A stretch of DNA of 64,000 bases from Neorhizobium lilium (GCF_004053875.1 NZ_SBIP01000004.1:186001-250000); one strand, 5' to 3'; shown: positions 19,025-28,019, numbered from the stretch's first letter. Notes: generated from the sequence alone by a model not told the origin. Numbers and translations: made by a program.

Positions 19025-19894
19025 CGATTGGAAGCTCCTAATCACGCTTGTCTCGACCTGTCACATCGAATGTTCTTTCCACCCTCACCCGGGCTTGCCC
19101 AGAGGGCTCACGCGTAGGCCCTGCCCAGCAGGAAGTGGGGCACTCTGACTCTATAGTTTGTTTTACATCCATGGGTCAGCCAAAGGATGACTATCGTTAG
19201 GGCGATGGATGATGACTGTTTTCCGCTAGGCGACGTCGAAAATGCAACCCCACCCCTGGGCACGTCGCCTTCCCCGGCCCTCAGCCTCTTCAATCCCTTG
19301 CGGCAAATTTCCTCCTCCTTCATCCCCGCCCTTTGCCCTCGCGCCTACAATCTGCGCGTCCCGTTTTCGGATACACCAGGAGGCGTTCTGGCGAGGCGGG
19401 ACCGGCGCTGTGGGTGGAGGGACGACGTGAACCTCCATCACCGGGGTCCGCGGAAAATGGCTTCCCTCCGGCAGGTCGGGGGAAGCGGAGGCCTCGACCG
19501 GCCGGCCGCTTCCACATCCCGATCAGCCGGGCGTGCCTGTGCGGCACACAGGGTGGTGGGACCGCATCGCATGCGGGTCTGCCAAGGCGTCAAAGGCCTT
19601 GGGAAGCATGCGGCGCAGGTGGAAGACCCCGGCTTTAGGCAGTCATGGCCTGGCGGGGGTAAGTCTAAGGGCGTGCATGACGCTTCTCCTGACGGACAAA
19701 GGCGCGCCACCGTTCCCACACATCCCGTCACAGCAGAGAAGCCGAAGTCGCGGATAAAAACAGCCGAACGGGGCGCCGGAAGGTGTCACTACTACACACT
19801 ATCAGACGGCAGCTTCCGGCACCCCGTCCGAAACCTCTTCGCCCCTCTCTCTCCCGGGGCGGAAAAACGAAACCGAGATCGCCAAGGGAGTCCC
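19025..19894. other. Gene-poor block after the island; GC-rich, structured, no supported gene
   Basis: 870 bp. The first 200 bp are mixed in composition; from about 19,230 the sequence is GC-rich with many short palindromes (for example GGGCTTGCCC near 19,090 and CCTGCCCAGCAGG near 19,123). Long open frames exist on both strands, but they are rich in Arg, Pro, Cys and Gly with no recognisable domain and look like GC artefacts. A long hairpin lies at 19768-19827. It may be a decayed or repeated element; I see nothing else in it. Confidence 0.6.
19768..19827. repeat. Long stem-loop upstream of the 84-residue Cys/Arg-rich gene
   Basis: Arms ACGGGGCGCCGGAAG (19768-19782) and CTTCCGGCACCCCGT (19813-19827) pair at 14 of 15 positions. 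The 30-nt loop contains a further GTGT/ACAC mini-hairpin. No T tract follows. It could be a 5'-leader structure of the gene starting at 19895, or the end of a repeated element. Confidence 0.6.
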
Positions 19895-20149
19895 ATGTCC
19901 GACGACAATCTGATGCCCCTGAACCCCCATCTTGCCTGCCGTGTCGCAGACCATATGGGCTTGCCCTATCGGGTCTGCCGCCGGCGCTTCTGCCGCCGCC
20001 GCGGCTTCTGCAGCCGGGTGCTGGTGAAGGACGGCATCCCCGCCTGCTGCCTCAATCTCGACGACAAGGAGCTGGCGCTGTTCCTCGTTCGCTATGAAGA
20101 CTTCCTGAAGAAGGGGATCTCGCCCGCCTCCGCCGGCTCTCCTGCTTGA
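19895..20149 (+). CDS. Small Cys/Arg-rich hypothetical protein
   Basis: An 84-residue protein with a compact basic cysteine cluster: C at about 11, then YRVCRRRFCRRRGFC and a later ACCLNLDD, six or more cysteines in 50 residues, which suggests metal binding. The C-terminal half has an acidic-hydrophobic helix (DKELALFLVRYEDFLKK). I do not recognise the family. The start at 19895 has AAGGGAG upstream; the frame is open further upstream but with non-protein-like composition. It ends a few bases before the next gene region. Confidence 0.6.
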   Translation: MSDDNLMPLNPHLACRVADHMGLPYRVCRRRFCRRRGFCSRVLVKDGIPACCLNLDDKELALFLVRYEDFLKKGISPASAGSPA

Positions 20150-20241
20150 GTCAGTCGAGGAGATCCCTTATGCCCGAGGTGACCCAGAGCTTCATTGACG
20201 CTCTGCACCGCCTGGAAACCGCCTCACCCATCGAAAGCCCC

Positions 20242-20712
20242 ATGCGCGCCCTCACCACTCTCCTCGCCCTCGCTCTCCTCATCCTCTCCACCCTCCCGAG
20301 CTTCGCGGCAGAGACCTTCAAAACCCCGCAGGCGCTCATCAAGGCGCTCTATGCCTATGACATCGAGGAGACGGCGGCGGATGCGCCTTCCCCCTACCAG
20401 CCCTTCTTTTCGCGCGGGCTGAACCGGCTGTTCCAAAAGGACCGCGATTCGACAGGAGATGGCGAAGTGGGCGCGGTGGATTTCGATCCGGTGATTTCCG
20501 GTCAGGACGGCGAAGCGAAGGGCGTCACCATGTCGCCGCCGATCCTGCTGGACGACACGGCCGAGCTGGAAGTGAGTTTCCGCAACGGTTCGGAAAAGGT
20601 GACGCTCTATTACACGCTCAAGCGCGAGGGCGGCGGCTGGAAGGTGGACGATATCGCCAACCAGCAGGGCGAATATCCCTGGAGCCTGCGCGACCTGCTC
20701 GGCGGCCAATAG
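20242..20712 (+). CDS. Secreted DUF3828-like protein
   Basis: A 156-residue periplasmic protein. The ATG at 20242 begins a clear signal peptide (MRALTTLLALALLILSTL, cleavage near SFAA-ET). The mature part has TPQALIKALYAYDIEE, an aromatic block YQPFFSRGLNRLF and a C-terminal sheet ending WSLRDLLGG, resembling the DUF3828 family; function unknown. An in-frame ATG at 20170 with GAGGAG upstream would add MPEVTQSFIDALHRLET and more; that stretch resembles the start of a different protein, so I treat it as a possible gene remnant and not as the true N-terminus. Confidence 0.72.
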   Translation: MRALTTLLALALLILSTLPSFAAETFKTPQALIKALYAYDIEETAADAPSPYQPFFSRGLNRLFQKDRDSTGDGEVGAVDFDPVISGQDGEAKGVTMSPPILLDDTAELEVSFRNGSEKVTLYYTLKREGGGWKVDDIANQQGEYPWSLRDLLGGQ

Positions 20713-20889
20713 CCGCGGCCCGCACTTGGCTCCATCCTGGCTCTCTTTGCCCAACAACTTCCTCGTCCGCCGTTCGATACAGCTGATGCGTGTCTTTGGC
20801 GGGCCGCGCTAACGGTCCGTCAACCGGTTCATGGCATAGGTCGTCGTACAGAGATTTTATGATAGTGCATGGACGGGAGACAGGCTGCA

Positions 20890-21099
20890 ATGGCGATGGT
20901 CGGATTCAAGAACACCAATAATCAGATCGTCTACATCAATCCGGCCCAGGTTCTGTACGTCACGACATTCGAGCCGGACGTTTCCATGGTTGCCTTTGCC
21001 GTGGCCGGTCAGGGCGGCGGGCCGGTGCATCTTTATGTGCGCGGCAATGCGGAACTCGTGCAGTCCAAGCTTTCGGTCGGGATGACCGCCAAAGCCTGA
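20890..21099 (+). CDS. Small conserved hypothetical protein
   Basis: A 69-residue protein, MAMVGFKNTNNQIVYINPAQ at the start, with alternating beta-strand-like segments (VLYVTTFEPDVSMVAFAV, GPVHLYVRG) and a C-terminal helix. It reads like a compact beta-barrel or PH-like fold, but I do not recognise the family. An ATG at 20869 would add seven residues; the one at 20890 is preceded by AGACAGG. Convergent with mazG, 26 bp away. Confidence 0.65.
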   Translation: MAMVGFKNTNNQIVYINPAQVLYVTTFEPDVSMVAFAVAGQGGGPVHLYVRGNAELVQSKLSVGMTAKA

Positions 21100-21125
21100 C
21101 GTGCCAGCGCCATTATCCGAAACGG

Positions 21126-21983
21126 TCAGGGATGGGCGAGATCCGGATCCGTGCCGACCTGCCGCTCGATCGCCTTTGCGGCCTGCCACAGCTCTTCCAT
21201 CCGCGCCAGCGTCGCATCCTCCAGCGTCTCGCCCTCGCTCTCAAGTTCGGTCTCGATGTGTTTGAACCGACGTCGGAATTTCGTATTTGTTCCGCGCAAT
21301 GCCTGTTCCGGATCGGCCTTGACATGACGGCCGATATTGACGACCGCAAACAGCAGGTCGCCCAGCTCGTCGGCCACTTTTTCCGGATGCCCGGAGGCCA
21401 GCGCTTCGCGCAGTTCGCGCACCTCCTCCTCGATCTTGTCGAGGATCGGTTCAGGCTCCGACCAATCGAAGCCTACCTTGGCGGCGCGCTCCTGAAGCTT
21501 CAGCGCTTCCATCAGCGCCGGCTGGGCGCGATGAACGGAGCCGAGGAAACCGGCATCGGCATCCGGCGGGACGCCGCGCCCGGCACGCCGCTCCGCCCGC
21601 TCCCGCTTCTCCTGCGCCTTGATCTCGTCCCACTGCGCCTTGACCAGGCCCGGCGTATCGGCATCCGATTTCGCAAACACATGCGGATGGCGGCGGATCA
21701 TCTTTCGGGTGATCGCCTGCACCACATCGCCAAAATCAAACTCGCCCGTCTCCTGCGCCATGCGGGCATGGAACACGACCTGCAGAAGCAGGTCGCCCAG
21801 TTCCTCGCAGAGATCGGCCATGTCGTTGCGCTCGATCGCGTCGGCCACCTCATAGGCTTCCTCGATCGTGTATGGCTTGATGGACGCAAAATCCTGCTCC
21901 AGGTCCCAGGGGCAGCCGGTGACGGGGGTTCGCAGAGCCGCCATGATCTCGATCAGGCGGGAAATGTCGGTGGAAGCTTGCAT
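21126..21983 (-). CDS. mazG: Nucleoside triphosphate pyrophosphohydrolase MazG
   Basis: Hydrolyses (d)NTPs to monophosphates and pyrophosphate, cleaning the nucleotide pool. The 285-residue product has the two tandem MazG domains of the long form. The first shows GCPWDLEQDFASIKPYTIEE with the metal-binding pattern EEAYEV...EELGDLL; the second shows EEEVRELREAL...DELGDLLFAVVN. A charged linker (EKRERAERRAGRG) joins them. Start at 21983 (MQASTDISRLIEIMAALR) fits the family; upstream extension runs into the deaminase gene, whose stop codon is 17 bp away. Confidence 0.95.
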   Translation of the reverse strand: MQASTDISRLIEIMAALRTPVTGCPWDLEQDFASIKPYTIEEAYEVADAIERNDMADLCEELGDLLLQVVFHARMAQETGEFDFGDVVQAITRKMIRRHPHVFAKSDADTPGLVKAQWDEIKAQEKRERAERRAGRGVPPDADAGFLGSVHRAQPALMEALKLQERAAKVGFDWSEPEPILDKIEEEVRELREALASGHPEKVADELGDLLFAVVNIGRHVKADPEQALRGTNTKFRRRFKHIETELESEGETLEDATLARMEELWQAAKAIERQVGTDPDLAHP

Positions 21984-22000
21984 GGATTCGTCCCCGCTCC

Positions 22001-22579
22001 TCAGTTCAGCGGTATGCTGTTCACGTCCTTGCCGGACTGGTAGCTGGCCGAGAGCCGCTGGTAGGTATCCTTGATGCGTACCGTCTGCGCTTTCAGCGTC
22101 TCCCGCAGCGGCTCCTCCTCCGTCTCCACCAGGTCGGCAATAAAGTAGGAGGTCCAGAAGGCGTTGGCGCGACGGTAGCCGCCGGGCTCCAGGCCGAACA
22201 CCTCCTTCAGGATCTTCAGGTCGTGCGGGATGGCGAAGGCGTCGCGCGATTCCTCGTGGCTGAAGAAGGAGTAGAAATTGTCGAAACCGGCCCAGGTGAT
22301 GGCGGACATGCACATGGTGCATGGTTCGTGAGTCGAAAGGAAAATCAGATCCTTGGTGGAAAGTCCTGATGTATTTTTATAGAAACGCTTCAGCGTGTGA
22401 ATCTCGCCGTGCCAGAGCGGATTTTCAAGTTCGTTATTGGTCTCGGCCACGACCAGCGACAGATCCGATTTCCTCAGAATGGCGGCCCCAAAGACCTTGT
22501 TGCCAGCCGCGACACCCTTCTGCGTCAACGGCAGAATGTCGTGCTCGATCACGTCGAGAAGGCGGGCGGCTATGGTCAT
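22001..22579 (-). CDS. Cytidine/deoxycytidylate-deaminase-fold nucleoside deaminase
   Basis: A 192-residue zinc deaminase. The zinc site is H57-G58-E59 (in LWHGEIHTL) plus P86-C87-x2-C90 (in THEPCTMC), with GAAIL and MSAITWAGF as flanking structural motifs. The usual motif is HAE; here the central residue is Gly. The family includes guanine, cytosine and tRNA-adenosine deaminases, and the substrate cannot be fixed from this sequence. It precedes mazG by 17 bp on the same strand; both act on nucleotide housekeeping. Confidence 0.86.
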   Translation of the reverse strand: MTIAARLLDVIEHDILPLTQKGVAAGNKVFGAAILRKSDLSLVVAETNNELENPLWHGEIHTLKRFYKNTSGLSTKDLIFLSTHEPCTMCMSAITWAGFDNFYSFFSHEESRDAFAIPHDLKILKEVFGLEPGGYRRANAFWTSYFIADLVETEEEPLRETLKAQTVRIKDTYQRLSASYQSGKDVNSIPLN

Positions 22580-22810
22580 GATCGGTTCTCTACGGGCTTT
22601 CCGTGCAGTTTAGGCTTTCAGCAGAAACGCTCCAGAGGAAAAGCGCCAGCTATCGGGAAAAACTGGGGAAAGCATGGGCGTGGCGGGATATGCTCCCGAA
22701 CGGGGAAAAGCGGGAACAGAAATACCGCGATGCTGGAGGATTTGCATATCCATTTCTTCACGACGCTGGCATAATCGATCATGTTCGCGCTAATGAATAC
22801 CGGTAATTCA

Positions 22811-24265
22811 ATGCCCATCGAGCAAGAACGACTGTCGGTCTTTCCGGCCTTTTTTCGTGTGCGCGGGAAAAGGGTTCTGATCGTGGGCAATGGCGACGAG
22901 GCCTATGCGAAAGCGCGCCTGCTGCGCAACACGGACGCTCATATTGTCGCCTGTGCGGACGAACCGGAAGCGGACTACGCCGCCTTCCTGTCAGCGCAGC
23001 TAATAGAACTGGCTCGCACTCCCTTCGAGCCCGACTTCGTTGAGGATGCCGTGCTGGTGTTTGCCGCGACCGGCAATGCAGAACAGGATCAGGCGATCGT
23101 CGCTGCTGCCCGCGCCCGGAAGATTCCGGCCAATGCGGTCGATCAACCCGACTTCTGCGATTTCCTGACGCCCGCCTTGGTCAATCGGGCTCCGGTCGCG
23201 GTCGCGATCGGAACCGAGGGCGCCGGTCCGGTGCTCGGCCAGATGATCCGCGCCCGGATCGACATGATGCTGTCGCCGTCGCTCGGGCCGCTGGCGCGGC
23301 TTGCTACCCATTATCGACAGGCCGCGGACGTGCTCGTTCCCCGTGGAGTGTCCCGCCGCCTGTTCTGGCGCCGCTTCTTCACCGGAGCCGTTGCCGATAG
23401 CGTCGAAGCCAGCGACATGCTTGCCGCGCGGCGAGCCGCAGACGACCTTCTGGCGGTAACCGGCAAGGCAGATGGCAAGGTATGGCTGGTCGGAGCGGGT
23501 CCCGGCGCCGAGGACCTGTTGACGCTTCGCGCCCAGCGGGTTCTGATGGAAGCCGACGCCATCGTCTACGATGCACTCGTGCCGCAGGCGATCGTCGACA
23601 TGGGCCGCCGCGATGCGGACCGTCTTTCGGTCGGCAAGCGCAAGAACTGCCATTCCAAGTCGCAGGATGAGATCAACCGGCTGCTGGTCGAGCTTGGCCG
23701 CGAAGGAAAGCGCGTCGTCCGGCTGAAATCGGGCGACCCGCTCGTCTACGGGCGTGCCGGCGAGGAAATGGCGGCGCTTCGCGATGCCGGCATCGATTAC
23801 GAGATCGTGCCCGGCATCACCTCCGCCTTTGCCGCTGCCGCCGATTTCGACCTGCCCCTGACCTTGCGCGGTGTAGCCTCATCGCTCGTCTTCACGACCG
23901 GCCATGACCTGTTGGGCGAAGTTCTGCCGGACTGGGCGAGCCTTGCAGTTTCCGGGGCAACAATTGCCGTCTATATGGGCCGCACCGTTGCGGCATCCGT
24001 TGCCGAACGCCTGATGGATGCCGGTCTTGCGCGGGAAACGACCGTCGCAGTGGTGGAGAATGCCAGCCGTCGCGACCGGCGGCTGTTCCACGGCATACTG
24101 AGCGAACTGCCGGCGCTTGAGGCCCGTGACGATCTCACGGGGCCGGTGATGGTGATCATCGGAGAGGCTGTCGCCGGTGCCAATTTTGCAAAATCCGAGC
24201 CGCTGTCCGCCCATCGCCCGGTCGGGCTGCACAGTCTTTCGGAAAACATGGGAACGGAACGATGA
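22811..24265 (+). CDS. cysG: Siroheme synthase (trifunctional CysG)
   Basis: Converts uroporphyrinogen III to siroheme for sulfite reductase. The N-terminal part (about 1-200) is the NAD-dependent precorrin-2 dehydrogenase/ferrochelatase (RVLIVGNGDEAYAKARLL as dinucleotide motif); the C-terminal part is the SAM-dependent uroporphyrinogen methyltransferase (VGAGPGAEDLLTLRA, CHSKSQDEINRLLVELG, VVRLKSGDPLVYGRAGEE). The 484-residue length is typical. Start at 22811 (MPIEQERL) is chosen; ATG 22781 is an alternative. First gene of cysG-DUF2849-cysI-DUF934-fpr; it overlaps the next gene by 4 bp. Confidence 0.94.
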   Translation: MPIEQERLSVFPAFFRVRGKRVLIVGNGDEAYAKARLLRNTDAHIVACADEPEADYAAFLSAQLIELARTPFEPDFVEDAVLVFAATGNAEQDQAIVAAARARKIPANAVDQPDFCDFLTPALVNRAPVAVAIGTEGAGPVLGQMIRARIDMMLSPSLGPLARLATHYRQAADVLVPRGVSRRLFWRRFFTGAVADSVEASDMLAARRAADDLLAVTGKADGKVWLVGAGPGAEDLLTLRAQRVLMEADAIVYDALVPQAIVDMGRRDADRLSVGKRKNCHSKSQDEINRLLVELGREGKRVVRLKSGDPLVYGRAGEEMAALRDAGIDYEIVPGITSAFAAAADFDLPLTLRGVASSLVFTTGHDLLGEVLPDWASLAVSGATIAVYMGRTVAASVAERLMDAGLARETTVAVVENASRRDRRLFHGILSELPALEARDDLTGPVMVIIGEAVAGANFAKSEPLSAHRPVGLHSLSENMGTER

Positions 24266-24576
24266 CCGACAAGGTTCTGACCGCCAACCGGCTACTCGAT
24301 GGCATCGCCGTCTGGCTCGATGCGAACGGCCAGTGGACCGAGAGCCTGCAGGATGCGCTGGTTGCCCGCCATGCAGAAGCCATCGCATCGCTGGAGGAGA
24401 TCGGCAAACGCGATTTCGCGGACAATCTGGTCGTTGACGTAGCGGTCGTCGACGTGCAGGAACTGGACGGCAAGCTCTGGCCGATCCGGCTGCGCGAACG
24501 CATTCGTGCCCAGGGTCCAACCATGGATTATGCTGAGGGTTACCGCCCTGCGGATCCCAAGTTCATCGCAGTCTGA
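24262..24576 (+). CDS. DUF2849 family protein of the sulfite-reduction operon
   Basis: A 104-residue protein placed between cysG and cysI, overlapping cysG by 4 bp (ATGA) and ending 7 bp before cysI. Recognisable stretches are LTANRLLDGIAVWLDANGQW and the C-terminal RLRERIRAQGPTMDY, typical of the DUF2849 family, which is found in this location in Rhizobiales. Biochemical role unknown; the conserved linkage implies a part in siroheme or sulfite reductase function. Confidence 0.88.
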   Translation: MTDKVLTANRLLDGIAVWLDANGQWTESLQDALVARHAEAIASLEEIGKRDFADNLVVDVAVVDVQELDGKLWPIRLRERIRAQGPTMDYAEGYRPADPKFIAV

Positions 24577-24583
24577 GGAAGTC

Positions 24584-26257
24584 ATGTACCGTTACGACGA
24601 ATTCGACCACGCATTTGTGACGAGCCGCGTGGAGCAATTCCGCGATCAGGTCGCGCGCCGCCTGTCAGGAGAGCTTGCAGACGACGTGTTCAAGCCGCTG
24701 CGGTTGATGAACGGCGTCTATCTGCAGCTGCATGCCTATATGCTGCGGATCGCCATCCCTTATGGCACGCTGAACTCGCAGCAGATGCGCATGCTGGCAC
24801 ATGTCGCCCGCAAATACGACCGCGGCTACGGGCACTTCACGACGCGCCAGAACATCCAGTTCAACTGGCCGAAGCTGGGCGACATTCCGGATATCCTGGC
24901 GGAACTGGCGACGGTCGAAATGCACGCGCTGCAGACCTCGGGCAATTGCATCCGCAATGTCACCGCAGATCATTTCGCCGGAGCTGCAGCGGACGAGGTG
25001 GCGGATCCCCGTCCCTATGCGGAAATCCTTCGCCAGTGGTCTTCCGTCCATCCGGAATTTTCCTACCTGCCGCGCAAGTTCAAGATCGCGGTGACGGGCG
25101 CCGAACGCGACCGGGCGGCGATCCAGGTGCATGACATCGGCCTGCACGTAAAGAAGAACGACCGGGGAGAACTGGGCTTTGCTGTCTATATCGGCGGCGG
25201 CCAAGGCCGCACGCCGCTGATCGCCAAGAAGATCCGCGACTTTCTGCCGGAGGAGGATCTTCTCTCCTACACGACCGCGATCATGCGCGTGTACAATCTG
25301 CATGGCCGCCGCGACAACAAGTACAAGGCGCGCATCAAGATCCTCGTGCATGAGACGGGCGTAGAGGAACTGACCCGCCAGGTGGAAGAAGAGTTCGCGC
25401 ATCTCCAGGGCGGCGAACTGAAGCTCCCCGAAGCGGATGTCCAGGCCATCGCCGCCTATTTCGCGCCGCCGACGCTTGCCGATCGCCCCGAAGGCTGGGC
25501 GCAGCTTGCCGGATGGAAGAAGCAGGACGAGGATTTCGCCCGCTGGGTCCAGCGCAATGTCCAGCCGCACAAGCATCCCGACTACGGCATGGTGACGATT
25601 TCCCTGAAGCCGATCGGCGGCATTCCGGGCGATGCGTCGGATAAGCAGATGGACCTGATCGCCGACCTCGCGCAGGAGTACGCCTTCGACGAAATCCGCA
25701 TCAGCCATGAGCAGAATGTCATCCTGCCGCATGTGGCGCTGGCGGATCTGGAGCCGCTTTACCGTGCGCTTGCGGCACAGAACCTCGGCACTGCCAATGC
25801 GGGGCTGATCACCGACATCATTGCCTGTCCCGGCCTCGACTACTGCGCGCTTGCCAATGCGCGCGCCATCCCGGTCGCGCAGGAGATTTCCACCCGTTTC
25901 GGCTCCTATGAGCGACAGGCGGAAATCGGTGAGCTGAAGATCAAGATTTCCGGCTGCATCAATGCCTGCGGCCACCACCATGTCGGCCATATCGGCCTTC
26001 TGGGTGTCGAGAAGAAGGGTGCCGAACTCTACCAGATCACACTTGGCGGTTCGGGCGACGAGAACACCTCGATCGGCGAAATCATCGGGCGCGGCTTTGA
26101 GCCGAGCAAAGTGACGGACGCGATCGAAACAATCGTGGACACCTATCTCGGGCTTCGCCTGTCGGCGGAGGAAACATTCCTCGCCGCCTATCGCCGGGTT
26201 GGGCCGCAGCCGTTCAAGGACGCGCTTTATGGCGATGCCAAGGCTGAAGCGGCGTGA
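24584..26257 (+). CDS. cysI: Sulfite reductase hemoprotein (siroheme/4Fe-4S)
   Basis: Reduces sulfite to sulfide in assimilation. The 557-residue protein has the two-fold nitrite/sulfite reductase repeats. Siroheme and substrate binding motifs are TSGNCIRNVTADH and the basic IRISHEQNVILPHV. The 4Fe-4S ligands are C415 and C421 (CPGLDYC) and C458 and C462 (CINAC, followed by GHHHVGHIG). The nitrite reductase subgroup shares these ligands; the neighbours (cysG, DUF934, fpr) favour sulfite. The ferredoxin-NADP reductase gene downstream could provide electrons. Start at 24584 has GAGGAAG upstream. Confidence 0.93.
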   Translation: MYRYDEFDHAFVTSRVEQFRDQVARRLSGELADDVFKPLRLMNGVYLQLHAYMLRIAIPYGTLNSQQMRMLAHVARKYDRGYGHFTTRQNIQFNWPKLGDIPDILAELATVEMHALQTSGNCIRNVTADHFAGAAADEVADPRPYAEILRQWSSVHPEFSYLPRKFKIAVTGAERDRAAIQVHDIGLHVKKNDRGELGFAVYIGGGQGRTPLIAKKIRDFLPEEDLLSYTTAIMRVYNLHGRRDNKYKARIKILVHETGVEELTRQVEEEFAHLQGGELKLPEADVQAIAAYFAPPTLADRPEGWAQLAGWKKQDEDFARWVQRNVQPHKHPDYGMVTISLKPIGGIPGDASDKQMDLIADLAQEYAFDEIRISHEQNVILPHVALADLEPLYRALAAQNLGTANAGLITDIIACPGLDYCALANARAIPVAQEISTRFGSYERQAEIGELKIKISGCINACGHHHVGHIGLLGVEKKGAELYQITLGGSGDENTSIGEIIGRGFEPSKVTDAIETIVDTYLGLRLSAEETFLAAYRRVGPQPFKDALYGDAKAEAA

Positions 26258-26274
26258 CGGGAGCGAGCGGAACC

Positions 26275-26793
26275 ATGAGCGAGACGGCGAAGATCTGGCG
26301 CGAAACCGGTTTTGTCGAAAACGACGTATGGGTTGTCGAGACGGACGACGTGAAGGCGAGCGAGGACCAGAGGGCGTTGCTGCCGCTCGATGCGCTGATC
26401 GAAAAAGCCGAGAGCAGCAATGATGTCGGGCTTGGCGTGCTGATCAAGCCGGCCGACGATGTCCGCAAGCTGGAGCCCTATCTCTACCGCCTCGAGATCG
26501 TCGCGGTGGAAATTCCATCTTTCAGCGACGGTCGCGCCTTCAGCCATGCCTCGCTGCTGCGCGAGCGGCTGGCCTACAAAAACGAGCTGCGTGCGGTGGG
26601 CGATGTGCTGATCGACCAGATCCCTCTCATGCTGCGGTGTGGCGTGGACAGTTTTGCGGTCAGGAACGCATCGGCATTGAAGCATCTCGCGGAGGGAAGG
26701 CTTCCCGGCATCGACGTGCATTACCAGCCGACGGCTCGCCCGGAAGAAAAGGCGGGCGGCTATAGCTGGCGCCGCAGCACCACTGGCGCCTGA
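26275..26793 (+). CDS. DUF934 family protein, sulfite-reduction operon
   Basis: A 172-residue protein 17 bp after cysI. Family features are WVVETDD, LGVLIKPADDVRKLEPYLYRLEIVAVEIPSFSDGR (written here only as a region, residues about 56-90) with the conserved FSDGRAFS, then LRERLAYKNELRAVGDVL. DUF934 proteins are encoded beside cysI or cysH in proteobacteria and are presumed accessory to sulfate assimilation. No cysH lies in this cluster. The start at 26275 (MSETAKIWR) has GAGCGGAACC upstream. Confidence 0.88.
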   Translation: MSETAKIWRETGFVENDVWVVETDDVKASEDQRALLPLDALIEKAESSNDVGLGVLIKPADDVRKLEPYLYRLEIVAVEIPSFSDGRAFSHASLLRERLAYKNELRAVGDVLIDQIPLMLRCGVDSFAVRNASALKHLAEGRLPGIDVHYQPTARPEEKAGGYSWRRSTTGA

Positions 26794-26932
26794 CGCCTGA
26801 CGCCTAAAGAAGAGAGAAACGCACATATTTTCCTTGGGGCATGCGGTTGCGACACTGCAATAGCTTCAAATGCGGAGGCTTTTGGTATATTCGCACCTGC
26901 GAAAGCCAGATGACGAGAAGACGGACAGGTTG

Positions 26933-27748
26933 ATGAACGCTCCAGCAAAGACCGAAGATTTCGTAGCAGCGAAGATCCCGGACGGCGTCTACGCCGAAAC
27001 GGTGCTGAGCGTCGACCATTATACGGATCGCCTGTTCCGCTTCCGCATGACGCGTCCTTCCGGCTTCCGCTTCCGGTCCGGCGAATTCGCAATGATCGGG
27101 CTGATGGTGGGCGAAAAGCCCGTCTACCGCGCCTATTCGATCGCAAGCCCGGCCTGGGACGAAGAACTGGAGTTCTTCTCCATCAAGGTGCCGGACGGCC
27201 CGCTGACCTCCCACCTGCAGATGATCAAGCCGGGTGATACCGTGCTGATGCGCAAGAAGCCGACGGGCACGCTGGTGCTTGACGCTCTGACGCCGGGCAA
27301 GCGGCTCTACATGTTTTCGACCGGCACCGGTATTGCGCCGTTTGCGAGCCTGATCCGCGATCCCGATACCTATGACATGTTCGAGGAGGTCATCCTCACC
27401 CATTCTTGCCGCGAGGTGGCGGAGCTGAAATACGGCTTCGACCTGATGGAAGAGATCCGCAGCCATGAATTCCTGTCGGAAATCGTTGGCACAAAGCTCA
27501 AGCATTATCCGACGGTGACGCGGGAAGCCTATCCCTATCAGGGCCGTATCACTGACCTGATGGAAAACGGCAAGCTCTACACCGATCTCGGGGTTCCGCC
27601 GCTCGATCCGGCGGTCGATCGCGGGATGATCTGCGGTTCCGCCGCCATGCTGAAGGATACGAAGGCGCTGCTGGAGAAGGCGGGCCTCAACGAGGGCGCC
27701 AATAGCAAGCCGGCAGAATTCGTCATCGAACGCGCATTTGTGGGGTGA
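26933..27748 (+). CDS. fpr: Ferredoxin--NADP(+) reductase
   Basis: FAD flavoenzyme moving electrons between NADPH and ferredoxin or flavodoxin. The 271-residue protein has the FAD motif RAYSIASP, the phosphate-binding GPLTSHLQ, the NADP motif STGTGIAPFASLIRD, and a C-terminus FVIERAFVG as in bacterial subclass FPRs. The start at 26933 (MNAPAKTEDF) fits homologues; an earlier ATG lacks support. It follows the sulfite reductase genes after a 139-bp gap containing a possible -10 TATATT at about 26,886, so it may also have its own promoter. A RIME-like repeat begins at its stop codon. Confidence 0.93.
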   Translation: MNAPAKTEDFVAAKIPDGVYAETVLSVDHYTDRLFRFRMTRPSGFRFRSGEFAMIGLMVGEKPVYRAYSIASPAWDEELEFFSIKVPDGPLTSHLQMIKPGDTVLMRKKPTGTLVLDALTPGKRLYMFSTGTGIAPFASLIRDPDTYDMFEEVILTHSCREVAELKYGFDLMEEIRSHEFLSEIVGTKLKHYPTVTREAYPYQGRITDLMENGKLYTDLGVPPLDPAVDRGMICGSAAMLKDTKALLEKAGLNEGANSKPAEFVIERAFVG

Positions 27749-27842
27749 GGTCTGATCGGCGAAGCCGACGAAACGATCCAGTGAATCGTTTCGAAGACCG
27801 AACGCCCTGAGCTTAAAGCGAAGGGCTGGGTAAGCGACGACC
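27743..27842 (+). repeat. RIME-like intergenic palindromic repeat, copy B
   Basis: Starts across the fpr stop codon with GGTGAGGTCTG. Hairpin 1 is TCGGC-gaa-GCCGA (27756-27768). Hairpin 2 is CGAAACGAT / ATCGTTTCG with loop CCAGTGA (27769-27793). A third weaker stem GCCCT/AGGGC lies at 27804-27826. The order and unpaired bases match copy A at 2.7 kb, while the stem bases differ in a compensatory way. The rest of the gap to hflX (to 28019) shows no supported gene. Confidence 0.72.
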
Positions 27843-28019
27843 GAAGGCAGCTAACCTTAAGCCGCCCCATAAAAGATCCTCTTCAACCCGCAGCCGCTCC
27901 ATCCCCGGGCTGCTTTAGGCGTGATATCCTTGCGGTAGACGAAGAACACCGCAAGGGCGAGGAGCGCGATACTGCCGCAACCAGATGCGAAAGAGGATAG
28001 CCGCCCGCCCTTGGCGCCG

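Noticed and set aside
19187-19894. Long open frames on both strands of the block between the island and the 84-residue gene
   Set aside because: Composition dominated by Arg, Pro, Gly, Cys and Ser, no hydrophobic core pattern, no ribosome site, and frames open on several strands at once.
16836-19894. Prophage or integrative element as explanation for the AT-rich island
   Set aside because: No integrase, recombinase, phage structural gene or tRNA target is present; the insert is only about 2 kb with three small genes.
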